A stretch of DNA of 64,000 bases from the NCBI GenBank assembly GCA_027943335.1, contig BSBK01006340.1, positions 62,001 to 126,000 on the forward strand. Reading direction: 5' to 3'. A model generated the notes under the pieces. The model was not told where the DNA came from, did no database searches, and was given only the letters and a program-made list of their open reading frames with translations. Shown here piece by piece: positions 11,651 to 23,575 of this stretch (position 1 is the stretch's first letter; every line of letters begins with the position of its first letter). This DNA is from Chamaecyparis obtusa (taxonomy: Eukaryota > Streptophyta > Pinopsida > Cupressales > Cupressaceae). The translations under genes and the position numbers were made by a program.

Positions 11651-12483
11651 TGTGTGATGATGGATATCACCTTCATGAAATTAAGATCTAATAGCATCAA
11701 TTTAAAGAACATACAATGCAAATCTAATTTAAAATGAAACTATAATCTAGAACATCTCATGGTTCTCTAAAAAGAAGTGGTAAATGAAGCTCTCAGCTTA
11801 GATCCTCACTAGTGACACCATTAAAATGAGAATTATGCTTCTATTATGCTTAATCTAGCTCAAATTGACACAATTATTATGCTAAAATGCTCAAATGCTC
11901 TTAGAATGCTTTCAATTGCCTATAGTAACAATGCTTTGCAAATGAAATTCTAAGATGGAAATGCTCTCCAAAATGCCTTATATTTATAGTAAATGTCCAA
12001 AGGTAGGGGGTGGAGTGAAGTAATCATGGTTATCCCTTGGTTGAGTCAAATACTTTGCATTGTCCATAAATGGGGGGACAAATGAGGGGACAAGCCTTTA
12101 AATGGTTTCAAAGCTTTGGACAATTTAAATGTTTGAGTGATTTGTGTCTTTTTGTCCTCAATTCTTATTGGTCAATCACTTTTTTGAAAGAAAATAGGAT
12201 TTATTAAATTCAATTAATTAATTAAATTTAGCCATGTAAGGGTAATAGGTTCATTTTGATTTTTTATTAAAACAACTATACAATTAATTGATTAAAATCA
12301 ATTATATATTGTTTTTGGCCCCTTTAAGCTTTTATTTAATTATTTAACATCTTTATTTAATTTCTCCTTTGCTTTAATTGATTTTATCCCACTTTATTTA
12401 ATTATGTCCATTTTTAATTGATTTGATCCATTTTATTAATTTTTTGCAATTTAAAAGCACTTGTCCAATTTTGTTTGTCTACA
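11651..12483 (-). repeat. 3' LTR of the 9.3-kb element
   Basis: 833 bp, partner of 20073-20904. Begins on the minus strand TGTAGACAAACAAAATTGG. Differences include gtttgtc/gcgtgtc next to the terminus and cattgtttttgg/catcatttttgg-type changes. Confidence 0.95.
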
Positions 12484-12497
12484 AATGCCCCTCTTTG
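12484..12497 (-). promoter_or_regulatory. Polypurine tract
   Basis: Immediately upstream of the 3' LTR on the minus strand the sequence is CAAAGAGGGGCATT, a purine run suited to priming plus-strand DNA synthesis. Confidence 0.75.
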
Positions 12498-15040
12498 AAT
12501 TGATGTACGAAGAACATTGATTCAAAGATTCTTTTGAGTCCTGATCGCTTTTAGGTCCTGATTGCTGGTTCACTGCTATGCCTCTGATATGAAATTGATT
12601 ATTGCCTCTGATGATACAAAAAAAATTATGATGCCCCACTGATTCCAATGATGTTTGATTTCAAGTTCAATTTGATACCCTGATGCCCCCTCAGAAATTA
12701 AAACATATTGATTGCTTGATTTGAAAATTTTTGATGATGTTGATTCAATATGTTTTCATTTCTGAAAAACATTGATGATGTGCTGATTTCAAATAATGCC
12801 CCAATTTAATTGATATGCTGATATAGGAAAAACCATGATTAATAAAATGTTGTTGATGTCTCTGGATTAATGATTGAACGTCCAAGATAGCTAGGTCTGT
12901 TGTAGTTAAACAAACAAGTGATTAGGATACTAGGATAATAGTACCAATGAATGTGATTTGTCAATTTGATAGGATAGTAAAACTGATATGGAATAATTGA
13001 TAGGATAAATCAATCAGTGTGAAAACCAATATGATTGATACTGCTGCTTCGTTCTCAGGATACAGAGACATGAACAAATGGTACTGGGTGTGATTGCTTG
13101 ATTCTGATAAACTGATTGACTTAGGATAACTCATTGATATAGAATACTGATATGGTTCCCTTGATATGCAAAACAGGCACATTTTTGTAAGTTATACATA
13201 CTATCCCTAACTTCTTGGATATTAGATTTATGGATCTTCCTTGTTGTTGATTTTGTATCATGTTGATGTTTTATTGATTAGGACATTAATGTACCATTTT
13301 TTCATTGATATTGATATTGTATCTTGATATACAGATTGTTGGATCTTTGATGTTATGAACATTGATATGATGATATGGATTTTTCTTTGATTCCCCCTTT
13401 TTGATTGATCAAGATTGATTAACTGAAACCCCTTTTCCCTTGGAAAAATAACTACAAACCAATGCACTTAATCTAATATGAAAATGCAATGCAATTGAAC
13501 ATGATAATGCAATGCAATCTAACATGATAATGCAATGCAATGCAACTAAGTGTCACTAGCTTTTGGCAAAGAAATGACATAGGGATAAATTTTCATCATT
13601 GAGCATTGTGGGACTGGAAAGCAAGTACAACCATCATTGACCACATCATGATGATATGAATACTGCTTTTTATCACTTTTGGTAACCTCGTTTTGAAACT
13701 AGTACAACCCTCACTAGTTGGATGACCAAACTATGGGAGTATGAATACCCTTTTCAACGGATTCAATGTTGCAATTGGATTTTGGTAAACAAACAAAGGT
13801 CAACCTTCCACCCTATATGAAATTCCTCAATGGTTCTTTGGTGACCATGTCGTTAGATGAATTCACATAAGTTGTTGGATCTCCCTCAAGATAGTCACTC
13901 AAAGACAAGAAAAATAGCATGTCTCCATCATTGCCAATCTAGTCGAAACATCATCGATTAGCTAAAAAGATGTGATAAAAAGTCAATTCAACATAGATTA
14001 TCAACAGAAAGCTTCAAGTGTTTTGCAATGTTTCATGATTTTCAAAAAGTATTTCCAAGCATTCTGATCTTTAAGGTGTTTTGTCAATTTTTAATCATGA
14101 ATAATAAAGTCAATCAAGGCTCAAGGATCTTGTTGTAGGCTCAAATACTTGGGTTGTGAACAATGATATCCATCAAAGGTTCAACAAAAATCTCTCTCTT
14201 TTGAAGCTTTGATAATTCCCTCTGATGTGTGACTGAAAGTAGCACTATTGAATGCCATGTGAATTGATATCTGTTGAAATCCGCTGATTAAGATCAAATG
14301 CCCCTAGTTGGATAGGAAAAATGTTGGACTTGGCCAAACTTCCAAAATATTAAAAAAGCTTGGTTTATGCAAGATGTAGCTCAAAGTACTTTATGCTTTC
14401 CTTTTTACTAGCTCTCAAACAAGATCACATTGGTTTTCTCCCAATGTCTAGCAAGCTATAGCATATGAGTGATGGATTTGCAAGCTGATGGATTAGAGAT
14501 GGAAAGGCCATGATGGATAAAGCATGCGAATGTGACCTGTAGGACCATCTCCTCAAGAGTACCCAAGCTAAGGAAAAATGATATAGCAATGTGAAGCATG
14601 TTTTTGGATAAGCCATGGAAGTCAATGATGCAGTGCTAGATAGCCTATAGGATAACGATATGCTGTCATGAAAATGAGGAATCCAAAAGAAGTGGACATG
14701 TCAAGAAGTTCTTGATAACAAATTTGTGTACTTTAAGTTCTTCATTTTGATCAAGACCAAAGGGTCAATTTGGGTAAGATGTGGATAAGATAACACAATT
14801 AGGATAAAGGGTGATGGAGTCTATGAAAGGATGTTTTGGGATTATGAAAAGACTGTCAAGGAATAATGAAGGTGCATTTGGGATAAGAAAGATCATGATA
14901 GGGTAACATGGATGCAACAAGTACACAAGCTGATGGAAAGGATACCAGATGTCAAGATACTTAATGCTCATGGATGTGTTCAACCTTGTCAAGATGAAGG
15001 TGAGAGAGGAAATATGGATGTAACTTTCCCCCAAGTGTGG
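12498..15040. other. 3' non-coding part of the 9.3-kb element
   Basis: About 2.5 kb between the ORF and the polypurine tract. It is rich in tgatt/gatat-type motifs. Short minus-strand ORFs (for example 14765-15034) show no domain. Nothing resembling pol remains. Confidence 0.6.
13478..13546. repeat. Three 23-bp tandem units
   Basis: 13478-13500, 13501-13523 and 13524-13546 share the form atgataatgcaatgcaatctaac with few changes. Confidence 0.88.
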
Positions 15041-15140
15041 AGTGCAAGAAGGAGGAATTACGCATGATGCCTATTTGCCAGGTTTTCATCATGGTATACA
15101 AATTTGTTTCTCTTTACTTTTGCTACCAAGGTGCCTATTG

Positions 15141-17774
15141 CTAGGTTTTCACCAAGGCACTTTTTTTTTTCCTTTTTTTTTCTTTTCTCTTTTTTTCTTT
15201 TTTTGTACTTTTCAATATTTTCCCAACATCAGAATCTTTAGACAATGCTCCTCTAAAAGATATGCTATAATAAACCATGGGTATGACTAGGATGCTCAAA
15301 GATATTGATAAGAGGGATGGAAGTATGGAAAGTATGCATTGGAAAATGAATGTGAGGATAAGAAAAAGGTATGTTGTATATGAAAATGTTGGCAAGATCA
15401 ATTTTGACACACGCTTTGAAAAGTGGTGGAATGACGGAGGAATAATAGATGAAGGAGGTAAGGATCTTCTTGAGGTAGTGGATTTTTGGCAATAGGAACC
15501 CAAATCAGACTTGGAAAGTGGAGGATGTTTGGAAGGAGATGGAGTGGAAGCCTTTGGAAGCTTGAATGTCAATTTTGATGTTTCTTTTGTGTACAAGTCT
15601 TTCCAAAGTGACTTGGGAATCCACATAGTCTTTGATTTTTCTTTCTTTTGAGATGCCTTTGAATGCATTTCTTCAATGAGGGATTTAGGAACCCACATTT
15701 TATTTTTTTCTTTTTGCTTGGTGGACCTTTGCGGCCTTTTGGATATTTCATTCTTCTTTTCATTCACATGTCGATTAGGTGGGACATTGTGATTTTTATA
15801 CACATGTGGATTCTTGGATTTATGATTGTTATGTTGCACATCAACATTTCTTCCAAAAGACTTAGGAATTGTGGATGAATAGGAATAATATGGAGGGTTC
15901 ATATGGATTGGTGTTTGGACATTCTTCAAGTATGTGTGCCTTCCTTGATCTTGATACATGGTAGGGTAAGTGAATGAAGAGCTAGGGATGATAGGAATGG
16001 TTGATGGAGGAGTATGTGGACCTAATATGGATGGAAGGGATGAAGACTTTTGTTTTGGGACATAGGAACCCAAAATGATTTGGAGGATAATGAAGGCATA
16101 TGGTTGCATTTTAATGGAGGGATATAAGGTGTGAAAGGGATATCAATATCTTTGGAAGGAGCTACATTGCCAAAGTTCACCTCTTTAAGATTTATCTTTA
16201 TACCAATAGGCTCATGACTAGCTTTGATAGGAACACATTTGATAGGATCAACTGAAGCTTGAAGGGATTTATTATCATGTAAGGGATTTGGAAGAATGAT
16301 GGTTTCTTGAGGTGAACATGGAGGAATATGACAAGGAAATGATGGGATACTTTGATCTTGACAAGGATCTTCAAATGGTGTAGAGAGGGTATTTTGCTCT
16401 TGATTTTCAATACGCTCATTGGAAATTGTGGAAGGGATATCTTGATTTTTCTTGGGAAGTGGAGAGAATATGGAACTTGAAAGGGTACTTTGTTCTTGGA
16501 ATGGAAGGATATCATCTTGGAAGACATGAAAGGATGCAAGGGGATCATCACAGGGTTCTATGGATATGGGACCTTCGTCAAATATGGGTGGGGATTGTAT
16601 ATAATCTTGATCTTCATCTTTATCAACATTTGTTTCTTTTCTCTTTGAATTATCTTCTTGACATGGAGCCACTTCTAAGGACAAGGTAGATACTTGGGTA
16701 TGTGTGGGGGATGTGTGGAAGAATAATGTAGGATCCTTTTGAATGGGTATAAGAGGCATTGAAGCACATGAAGCTTTGGGATCCAAGATCTTTGAAGCAT
16801 GGAAATGATCTACAACAAGGTGTAAATTAGCTTGGGTTTCTTTTAGAGGTAGCCCTTGAGGGTAGACATAGTCAATGGGAAAAGTGTCATCATTAGGCGC
16901 ATTCTTTGATGGAGGAATTTTGGATAGTTGTGGAGCTTTGTGAGATGAACGAAAGATGAAAGGAGTACATGCTATGGGAGAAACCTTGCTAGGTAGAGGT
17001 TTGTGCATTAGATCTTGCTTGAGAGTGGTACTTTTCTCTTCATACTCTTTATTACCTTGATCACAAATAGATTCATCATGAAATTTCCCTTGGTCCAACA
17101 TAGGTTTGTTGCTCTTAAATGTTTCGTTTTGTGAGAAGGATGAAAATATGGATGGCCCATCATCATAAAGAAAAGGACACCTTGATCTTAACGATGACTT
17201 TTTAGATGATATCTCCTTTTTTTTTTTCCTCATTCTCCCTCAAGGTTGATGTGTCAAAATTATGAGGAAACTTAGCTCCTGATTGAGCTAACTTCATGAA
17301 GTATGCTCCTTTATCCCTCTTCAAAATTAATTGCATTGTTTCCATGAATATGGGATCTTGGATTGCTTTTGAAACTTCTTCTTCAGACACCTCATCATTT
17401 TGATTCCAATGGAGATTCCAATGTGAGGAAAATGAAGATATGGATGGCCTATCATTATAAAGAAAAGGACACATTGATCTTAAGGATGACTTTTTAGAGG
17501 ATGTATCTTTTTGTTTCTCTCGATTCTCCCTCAAGGTTGATGTGTCAAAATTATGAGGAAGCTTAGCTCCTGATTGAGCTAACTTCATGAAGTATGATTC
17601 TTTATCCCTCTCCAACATTAATTGCATTGTTTCCATAAATATGGGATCTTGGATTGCTTTTGAAACTTCTTCTTCAGACACCTCATCATTTTGATTCTTG
17701 TGGAGATTTTGATCTTGGTTTCGATAATTATGCTCTGTAGAAGGATTAATTTGTTTCTCAAATAGACTCATCAT
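15141..17774 (-). CDS. Long unfamiliar ORF of the non-autonomous element (two frameshifts)
   Basis: Three overlapping frames form one reading path on the minus strand: 17774-17202 (190 aa), 17233-16022 (403 aa) and 16109-15141 (322 aa). The first shift falls at an 11-A homopolymer (17217-17227), the second between 16109 and 16022. The N-terminus is charged and contains a tandem duplication, each copy carrying NDEVSEEEVSKAIQDPIFME, then FMKLAQSGAK and PHNFDTSTLREN. The middle is Pro/Ser/His-rich and probably disordered. The third part is Lys-rich and repeats W[VI]PKSL (MWVPKSLIEEM, MWIPKSLWKDL), then has a Leu/Ile-rich stretch and a KKEKKRKEKK tail read from T-rich DNA. No zinc knuckle or Retrotrans_gag match is seen. 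By position it replaces gag, so a particle or packaging role is an inference only. The frameshifts may be assembly errors in homopolymers. Confidence 0.65.
17120..17710 (-). repeat. Tandem duplication of about 291 bp inside the ORF
   Basis: The segment containing caaggttgatgtgtcaaaat occurs at 17241 and 17532, and gatggcc at 17151 and 17443, so the offset is 291-292 bp. Copies are about 93% alike by eye. The 1-bp offset difference coincides with the A11/T11 homopolymer. Confidence 0.88.
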
Positions 17775-20050
17775 TATAAATGATTTTCAAGAATATGATC
17801 TATTTGTTGCACTGATGAAGAATATCTCCGCAAAGGGTATCCAAAAATGATTTCAAAATTTTTCCAAATCCTCAGGAAATGTCCACTGTTTTCCCTTCTT
17901 TGTTTCTGGGTGTCACTTACTTGAGTTTAGGCATGACTAAAATTGTTGTACGCGTGAACTGGTTTCTTGTTAAGTGACACACTGTAGATGTACAGCCAGT
18001 ACTTTTCTATTAGTAAGCGAGTTTCCAATTTTGACAGGCGTGTTTGAAAATTTTCTAGTCATGACTTTACTATGTCTATGCATTTTTAAACAAGTCACAG
18101 GTGTAACTGAACCTCTGATAGGTGAGTTTTTTTTGTGCATAAGCGGCACTTCTCTAACTAGTTTGTAAGATTTTGGATTTTTAAACGTTTAAGATCAGTC
18201 TTTTGAAATTTCTTTGTTTGAAAATAGAAAAACAATCACAACACACACATCACTTTGTCATCATGTCCCTAAAAACACTCTAATGTGTATATTATCCAAT
18301 GTTTTTCACAAGTATATCACAAAAAAGAATTCCAAACAGCCTACCTAAAGTCAATTTTGGCTTGTAAACATGGCTCTAAAAGGTGGCCTTGCTATTTTAT
18401 TCAGGTTTTAATAAATATTCCATTCAAATGGACTTCAATCTCTCATCCTCCAAGGAGGCTTCCCACATGCACCGAAGTATGATTTTGCTCAATCCATTAA
18501 GACTACTAGAGGAAGGTTGAAAAATCAAAATCCGTTTGTCATGCACCCCATTAAGGATACATGCATTTCATTTTAGAGTGGGTCAGATTCCCACGGCAAA
18601 AGCAAGTGTATCCCACTTTGGGTTGTCCCTCTCACTGGCCTCGTTAAGGCAAACTTGGGAGGTGAGCCCACTATTGCTTTAGCATATATATGGAAAATAA
18701 GAAATGAACTTAGGCCGACAAGTTTGGGAATTTGGTTCACTCAAAGAGTGAAGAGCATATCCCTATTGTCTTTCTTTGTTCCACACACTTAAAAACACAT
18801 TTGTTCTTTCCCAATCTCTTGACAAGGAGATTCTTATAATTGAAGTGTGAAATTCATTTCCTATCTTATTTCCAGCTTATATCCAAATGAAATGCTGCAA
18901 TCTAATCAAATGCAAGCTTGATTAGGAGAATACCTTTTTCTTGTAGCTAGCATAAAGCTAGGGGCATTTTTGAGAGCATTTTGTCATTTTTCACTCACCT
19001 TGGCAATAGCTCCTTCCAATGTTCTTATCCTCCAACAAGTTAGTCAACACTAACAATCAAAGTGAGGGCAAACCAAAATCAAAATTGACAACACAAAGAT
19101 TTATAAACTGAATTTTAAGCACTTTAATTGCAAACTTTCAAACAAAAATTTGAATTAAGGGCTAAAGATCCAATTCAAAGAGACAAATTTCTACTTATAA
19201 GCTTCAATTATAGAAAGGTATTTTTGATATACCTGACTATCTTCATCTTGTGTTAGCTCAAGGACAGCTTTGATGTGTGCTTTGTTCTCCCTTTTGATTT
19301 TCTTGGCAAGTGCCTTCTCTTCTTGATTATATCTAGCTTCTGGCTTCTGTACTTTAGGATGCCTGTTCATTTACTGTCAAAACATGAAAATAGAGAATTA
19401 GATGGATGAATTTATGAGCATGAGAATAAATTATGACAGAAAACTTTAAGCAACATTGTCCAGCAAATAGGCGATAACAAAATGTTCACAGGCATAATTT
19501 TACAAATACCGAGCGACACTCTGTAGTGCCTCAAGTGATACTGAAAATCACAAAAGCATAAACAAATTATTCCTATGTGTGAACAAAACTTTTAAATTGC
19601 AAAAAATTATTAATACAAAGCGACATTTTAACTAACATTAAGCGGAAACTAAAATATCAAAAGCATGACAGTAAGTTGAAAATTGTAAAGCAAAGCTTGA
19701 ACTTAAGCGACAACAAATTTCAACAAAGTGATATTTCAAGCATCATAAGTGTAACTATTAATTAAAAATTTGAAGCAAAGCTTTAAGATAAGAGACACTA
19801 AAATGAAGCCAGGCGATACTCCCTGAGTCATAGGCGTGACTTGAAGAGACAAAGGCTGAATGCTTTGCGGTCATAGGTGTGAATCTCCAGTTAATCTGTG
19901 TGAGTACAGAGATTGTAGGTGGTAGTAAGATAACTGCAGGCGTAAACAAACCTCTTGTAAGCGTGATTTCACTGATTTTCTGCAAGATAAACACGGAAAA
20001 TAGAGAATACAAGCATGCAAATGAAGATCTAAATGATGAAATGAGGCTTA
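17775..20050 (-). other. Long 5' leader of the 9.3-kb element
   Basis: 2.3 kb between primer-binding site and ORF, with no recognisable domain. Between about 19440 and 19990 it carries scattered GCGA/GCGT words (aagcgaca, aggcgatac, aggcgtgac, aagcgtga) in otherwise CpG-poor DNA. Confidence 0.55.
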
Positions 20051-20070
20051 GAGCCCCATGGTGGGCACCA
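20051..20070 (-). promoter_or_regulatory. Primer-binding site
   Basis: Two bases inside the 5' LTR the minus strand reads TGGTGCCCACCATGGGGCTC. It starts with the TGG expected to pair with a tRNA CCA end. It is not the initiator-Met site TGGTATCAGAGC. It resembles the TGGCGCCCACC-type sites I associate with some plant Ty3-gypsy lineages. The cognate tRNA is not established here. Confidence 0.75.
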
Positions 20071-20072
20071 TT

Positions 20073-20904
20073 TGTGTGATGATGGATATCACCTTCATGA
20101 AATTAAGATCTAATAGCATCAATTTAAAGAACATACAATGCAAATCTAATTTAAAATGAAACTATAATCTAGAACATCTCATGGTTCTCTAGAAAGAAGT
20201 GGTAAATGAAGCTCTCGGCTTAGATCCTCACTAGTGACACCTCTAAAATGATAATTATGCTTCTATTATGCTTAATCTAGCTCAAATTGACACAATTATT
20301 ATGCTAAAATGCTCAAATGCTCTTAGAATGCTTTCAATTGCCTATAGTAACAATGCTTTGCAAATGAAATTCTAAGATGGAAATGCTCTCCAAAATGCCT
20401 TATATTTATAGTAAATGTCCAAAGGTAGGGGGTGGAGTGAATTAATCATGGTTATCCCTTGGTTGAGTCAAATACTTTGCATTGTCCATAAATGGGGGGA
20501 CAATGAGGGGACAAGCCTTTAAATGGTTTCAAAGCTTTGGACAATTTAAATGTTTGAGTGATTTGTGTCTTTTTGTCCTCAATTCTTATTGGTCAATCAC
20601 TTTGTTGAAAGAAAATAGGATTTATTAAATTCAATTAATTAATTAAATTTAGCCATGTAAGGGTAATAGGTTCATTTTGATTTTTTATTAAAACAACTAT
20701 ACAATTAATTGATTAAAATCAATTATATATCATTTTTGGCCCCTTTAAGCTTTGATTTAATTATTTAACATCTTTATTTAATTTCTCCTTTGCTTTAATT
20801 GATTTTGTCCCACTTTATTTAATTATGTCCATTTTTAATTGATTTGATCCATTTTATTAATTTTTTGCAATTTAAAAGCACTTGTCCAATTTTGCGTGTC
20901 TACA
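20073..20904 (-). repeat. 5' LTR of the 9.3-kb element
   Basis: 832 bp and near-identical to 11651-12483. Begins on the minus strand TGTAGACACGCAAAATTGG and ends CATCACACA. Direct repeat of the partner LTR with one 1-bp deletion in the run of G/A near 20501. Confidence 0.95.
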
Positions 20905-20999
20905 ACTAGATACACATTAACAACATATTAATTATATCTAGAGAACATAGTAGAGTAGATCAGAATAGTAAGTCTACCCCTATCAAAAAGCAACTTAAG

Positions 21000-22500
21000 A
21001 AATTCAAAGCACCACCACCACTTATCATCAAAACCAAAATTACCATAGTACAAAATAGAGTACTTAGAAAAAAGCTAATATCCACATTGTTCCACTTAGG
21101 GCTATAAATAATCTTAACAGTCTTAGTCTGAAGGATATAGAAGAAAAATTAAAAATAGTCCATGGGGCTAGCATAGTTATCCAGATAACAACACATAAAA
21201 ACCATCAGTTTCCTTTCCCCAATCGCTTCGACAATAAAATGTTAACCCACTCTTCTTGAAGGAACTTGAAAAGCTCCCAAGCATCATATTCCTTGGGAAA
21301 GTTACCTCCAAACACCTTCTCATAGAGTAGGCAGAGGGTGGTTGTGGAGGCGGGCATGACTTTGAGCTTGAATTTCCTAACATCTCAGAGATGGTTGCTT
21401 AAACCTGTCATTTCCTCCTTTAGCTAGATAATTGTCTTCTCCAAATCATAAATTTGGTGTTTAAAATTACCCACCATGCCACTAGTGCCAATATTTCTTT
21501 TCTTGAGCCCTTCCATGGTGACATTGCTCAGGTTCAGTAAAGGGGACATGGGGGTGAGGGGGGATTAGTTTTATATGGGGACTGAGGGGGAGGGGGAATT
21601 AAAAAAAGGGGTAGGTGAGATGTTCTTTTTAGGACTCTGTGAGGCTTTGTAGGAAGAGCCTCCTTCAAAATTAATTTTAGTGCCCTTTTTGCTTCCTAAC
21701 TCTATTGAGGTCCCCTCTCTTTTCACCATATTATTTATAGCCTTCCCCCTCTCTTTAGCTAGTCTATTAGAGCAGTAGGTATGACATTGTTGGGTCTCAA
21801 CATCTCCCTCAGAATCAAGATTAAGGATAATTTTTTTAGCTTTTTTACTAGGGCAGAGGTTAGGGGCCTCCAAGGTCCTCTCTCTTTTATTATCTCCCAG
21901 AGAATCCAAGGTGGGGAAGGTTTCAGAAGAGTCAGGGCTCATGGAAGGGTTTTTATTGCGGTATTTTTCTATAGACCCAGAGGGAGGAAGCCATGATCTT
22001 GGGACGCATAAGGTGAGGGGTTGGGCTAGTTCTAGGTGATAGTCTGCACAAAAATTTTAGGTGACAGGCAAAGGGCATGGTGGAAGTTGTAGAACTGAAA
22101 CATTAACCCCTAGTGGAGGATGACCAACTTTTTTACCAGGGCCTTAGCTTCCACCACATCACCAATATTATTTTCCATAGAGTGGAGTAAAAAGAAAGGA
22201 ATATAAATTAAATCCTTATGCCTAAGATGATAGTAGTAAAAAACACCATACCGACCCTCCAACATGAAATACTTAATGATGATCTTACACATCTTTGGCT
22301 AGAATTCTGGGAGGTCTTTCGCACTCTAGCCTCCTTTCTTGCTAATAATTTTTTCATTGGGGCCATTGAAGAGCTAGTCCAACCCCGCTTAGTCAGGAGT
22401 TCTATTTTCCTTCTTCCAATTATAACCAGTGGCTTTTCTAATGACATCTTCATTGATTTTGAACATAATGTCTTTCACCATGACTCTCCTTTCATTCCAA
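21000..22500 (-). pseudogene. Decayed ORF of unknown TE-like family
   Basis: Read from about 22500 leftward, pieces in different frames carry protein-like sequence: DIMFKINEDVIRKATGYNWK, then RYGVFYYYHLRHKDLIYIPF (frame of 22292-22110), then a charged segment with SKKAKKIILNLDSEGD (21942-21571), then WELFKFLQEEWVNILLSKR before 21240. Stops and shifts separate them. The order (ordered N-terminal half, then a basic/acidic linker and a helical tail) resembles that of the decayed ORF at 58361-61887, but I cannot demonstrate homology by eye. I do not recognise a named family. Confidence 0.45.
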
Positions 22501-22526
22501 GTCACCACAAGTTGGTGACATATCAT

Positions 22527-22827
22527 TGTTGGAAATCTAAGGATAAGTTTTTTAATTGATGTCAATCATCACTAATGTGAAGAATTATACTATCATAAAT
22601 GTAAAGGAGTTATAAGATACTTAAGACAGTTATCAGAATAATGAAGTTAGTTATCGAAGCTGACAGATATCAAATAAATGAAATTAATGTATCACAACCG
22701 ACAGAAGGAAAAGAGAAAAAGGTTTATGGAAAAGATTGAGATGAAGGAACCCTAAGATCTAAGGTCAGAAATATATGATTCAATAAACAAAAAGTGGATA
22801 AAGGATAAAAGGGTCAAACCAGTAGAT

Positions 22828-22861
<34 letters not shown>

Positions 22862-23511
22862 AAAATATAGGTGAAGAACAAGAAGAAAATGAGAAAAGAG
22901 TTTAAGGAAAGAGATAGTGAACATAAGGGATCTAATAATCTTTGGAGGAAATCACAAACAAGTCAAATATCTTGTAAGGAATCCTAACAAGTTTCTACAA
23001 GGTATTATAAATCCCTTAATCAGGTAGTCTCTAACAGGACTGTTGCAGTTCATTGTATGAACTTTTTTTAAATCCTTTAATAGGGTGAAATTTGTATAGG
23101 CGGGATAAAATCTCTTAGAAGAGTAGTCCTAAAAATACTGTAGATACACTTAACCATGTATCAATCACTCGTAATTGGGTGAGTTTCTCATAAAGTGACA
23201 TTTTTTAGCCTTAACCAGCAAACTCTTTTATTTGTAGTGAAGAGTTGTGGGTACCATCCCCACCGCAATTTTTTCCTCTAACCAAGGATTTATGCAAGAC
23301 CAAAAATATTTTTGTTATGGGTGTGTGAATCATCTTATGAGTTTACTATTATTTACTTTATGTTTTTTCAATTACAAGCATATCGGTAATACAAAAAAAC
23401 TATCGGTAAATTGAGAATGAAACTACATGTTTGAGCTTAAAATTTTGAATTGATATAAATCTGTTAGTACTGATTCACCCCCCTCTCAATACCCAATCTT
23501 TCCAATAAACA
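22527..23511 (+). repeat. Copia-type 5' LTR (element A)
   Basis: 985 bp opening TGTTGGAAATC and closing TTTCCAATAAACA, followed two bases later by an initiator-Met primer-binding site. The DNA contains the ...cacccccctctcaatac tail common to the Copia LTRs in this window. An (AG)n run lies inside it. No matching 3' LTR was found in the window. Confidence 0.8.
22829..22857. repeat. (AG)n microsatellite
   Basis: About 14 AG units followed by an A run, within the LTR of element A. Confidence 0.95.
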
Positions 23512-23513
23512 AT

Positions 23514-23525
23514 TGGTATCAGAGC
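23514..23525 (+). promoter_or_regulatory. tRNA-iMet primer-binding site of element A
   Basis: tggtatcagagc, the standard site of plant Copia elements, placed two bases after the LTR. Confidence 0.9.
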
Positions 23526-23575
23526 TTTGTTCTCTAAGAGGGAAAGTTTAATAGCTTGAGAGTAGATCTTGGAAC

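Larger units (their letters stand above)
11646..20909 (-). mobile_element. Complete non-autonomous LTR retrotransposon with ACTAG target duplication
   Basis: Two LTRs (11651-12483 and 20073-20904) enclose 7.6 kb and are flanked by the same 5 bp, ACTAG (11646-11650 and 20905-20909). On the minus strand the LTRs open TGTAGACA and close CACACA. A primer-binding site follows the right-hand (5') LTR and a polypurine tract precedes the left-hand one, which fixes the orientation as minus. By eye the LTRs differ at about 13 positions plus one indel, roughly 98% identity, so the insertion is recent for this window. No protease, integrase, reverse transcriptase or RNase H is visible in any frame. The only sizeable ORF is 15141-17774. 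It fits the large non-autonomous class (LARD or TR-GAG-like), mobilised in trans. Confidence 0.93.

Noticed and set aside
15042..16689. Plus-strand ORFs inside the 9.3-kb element
   Set aside because: Shadows of the longer minus-strand ORF, which matches the element orientation given by primer site and purine tract.
11651..20904. Plus orientation of the 9.3-kb element
   Set aside because: After the left LTR there is no TGG primer site on the plus strand. The minus strand has both primer site and polypurine tract in the right places.
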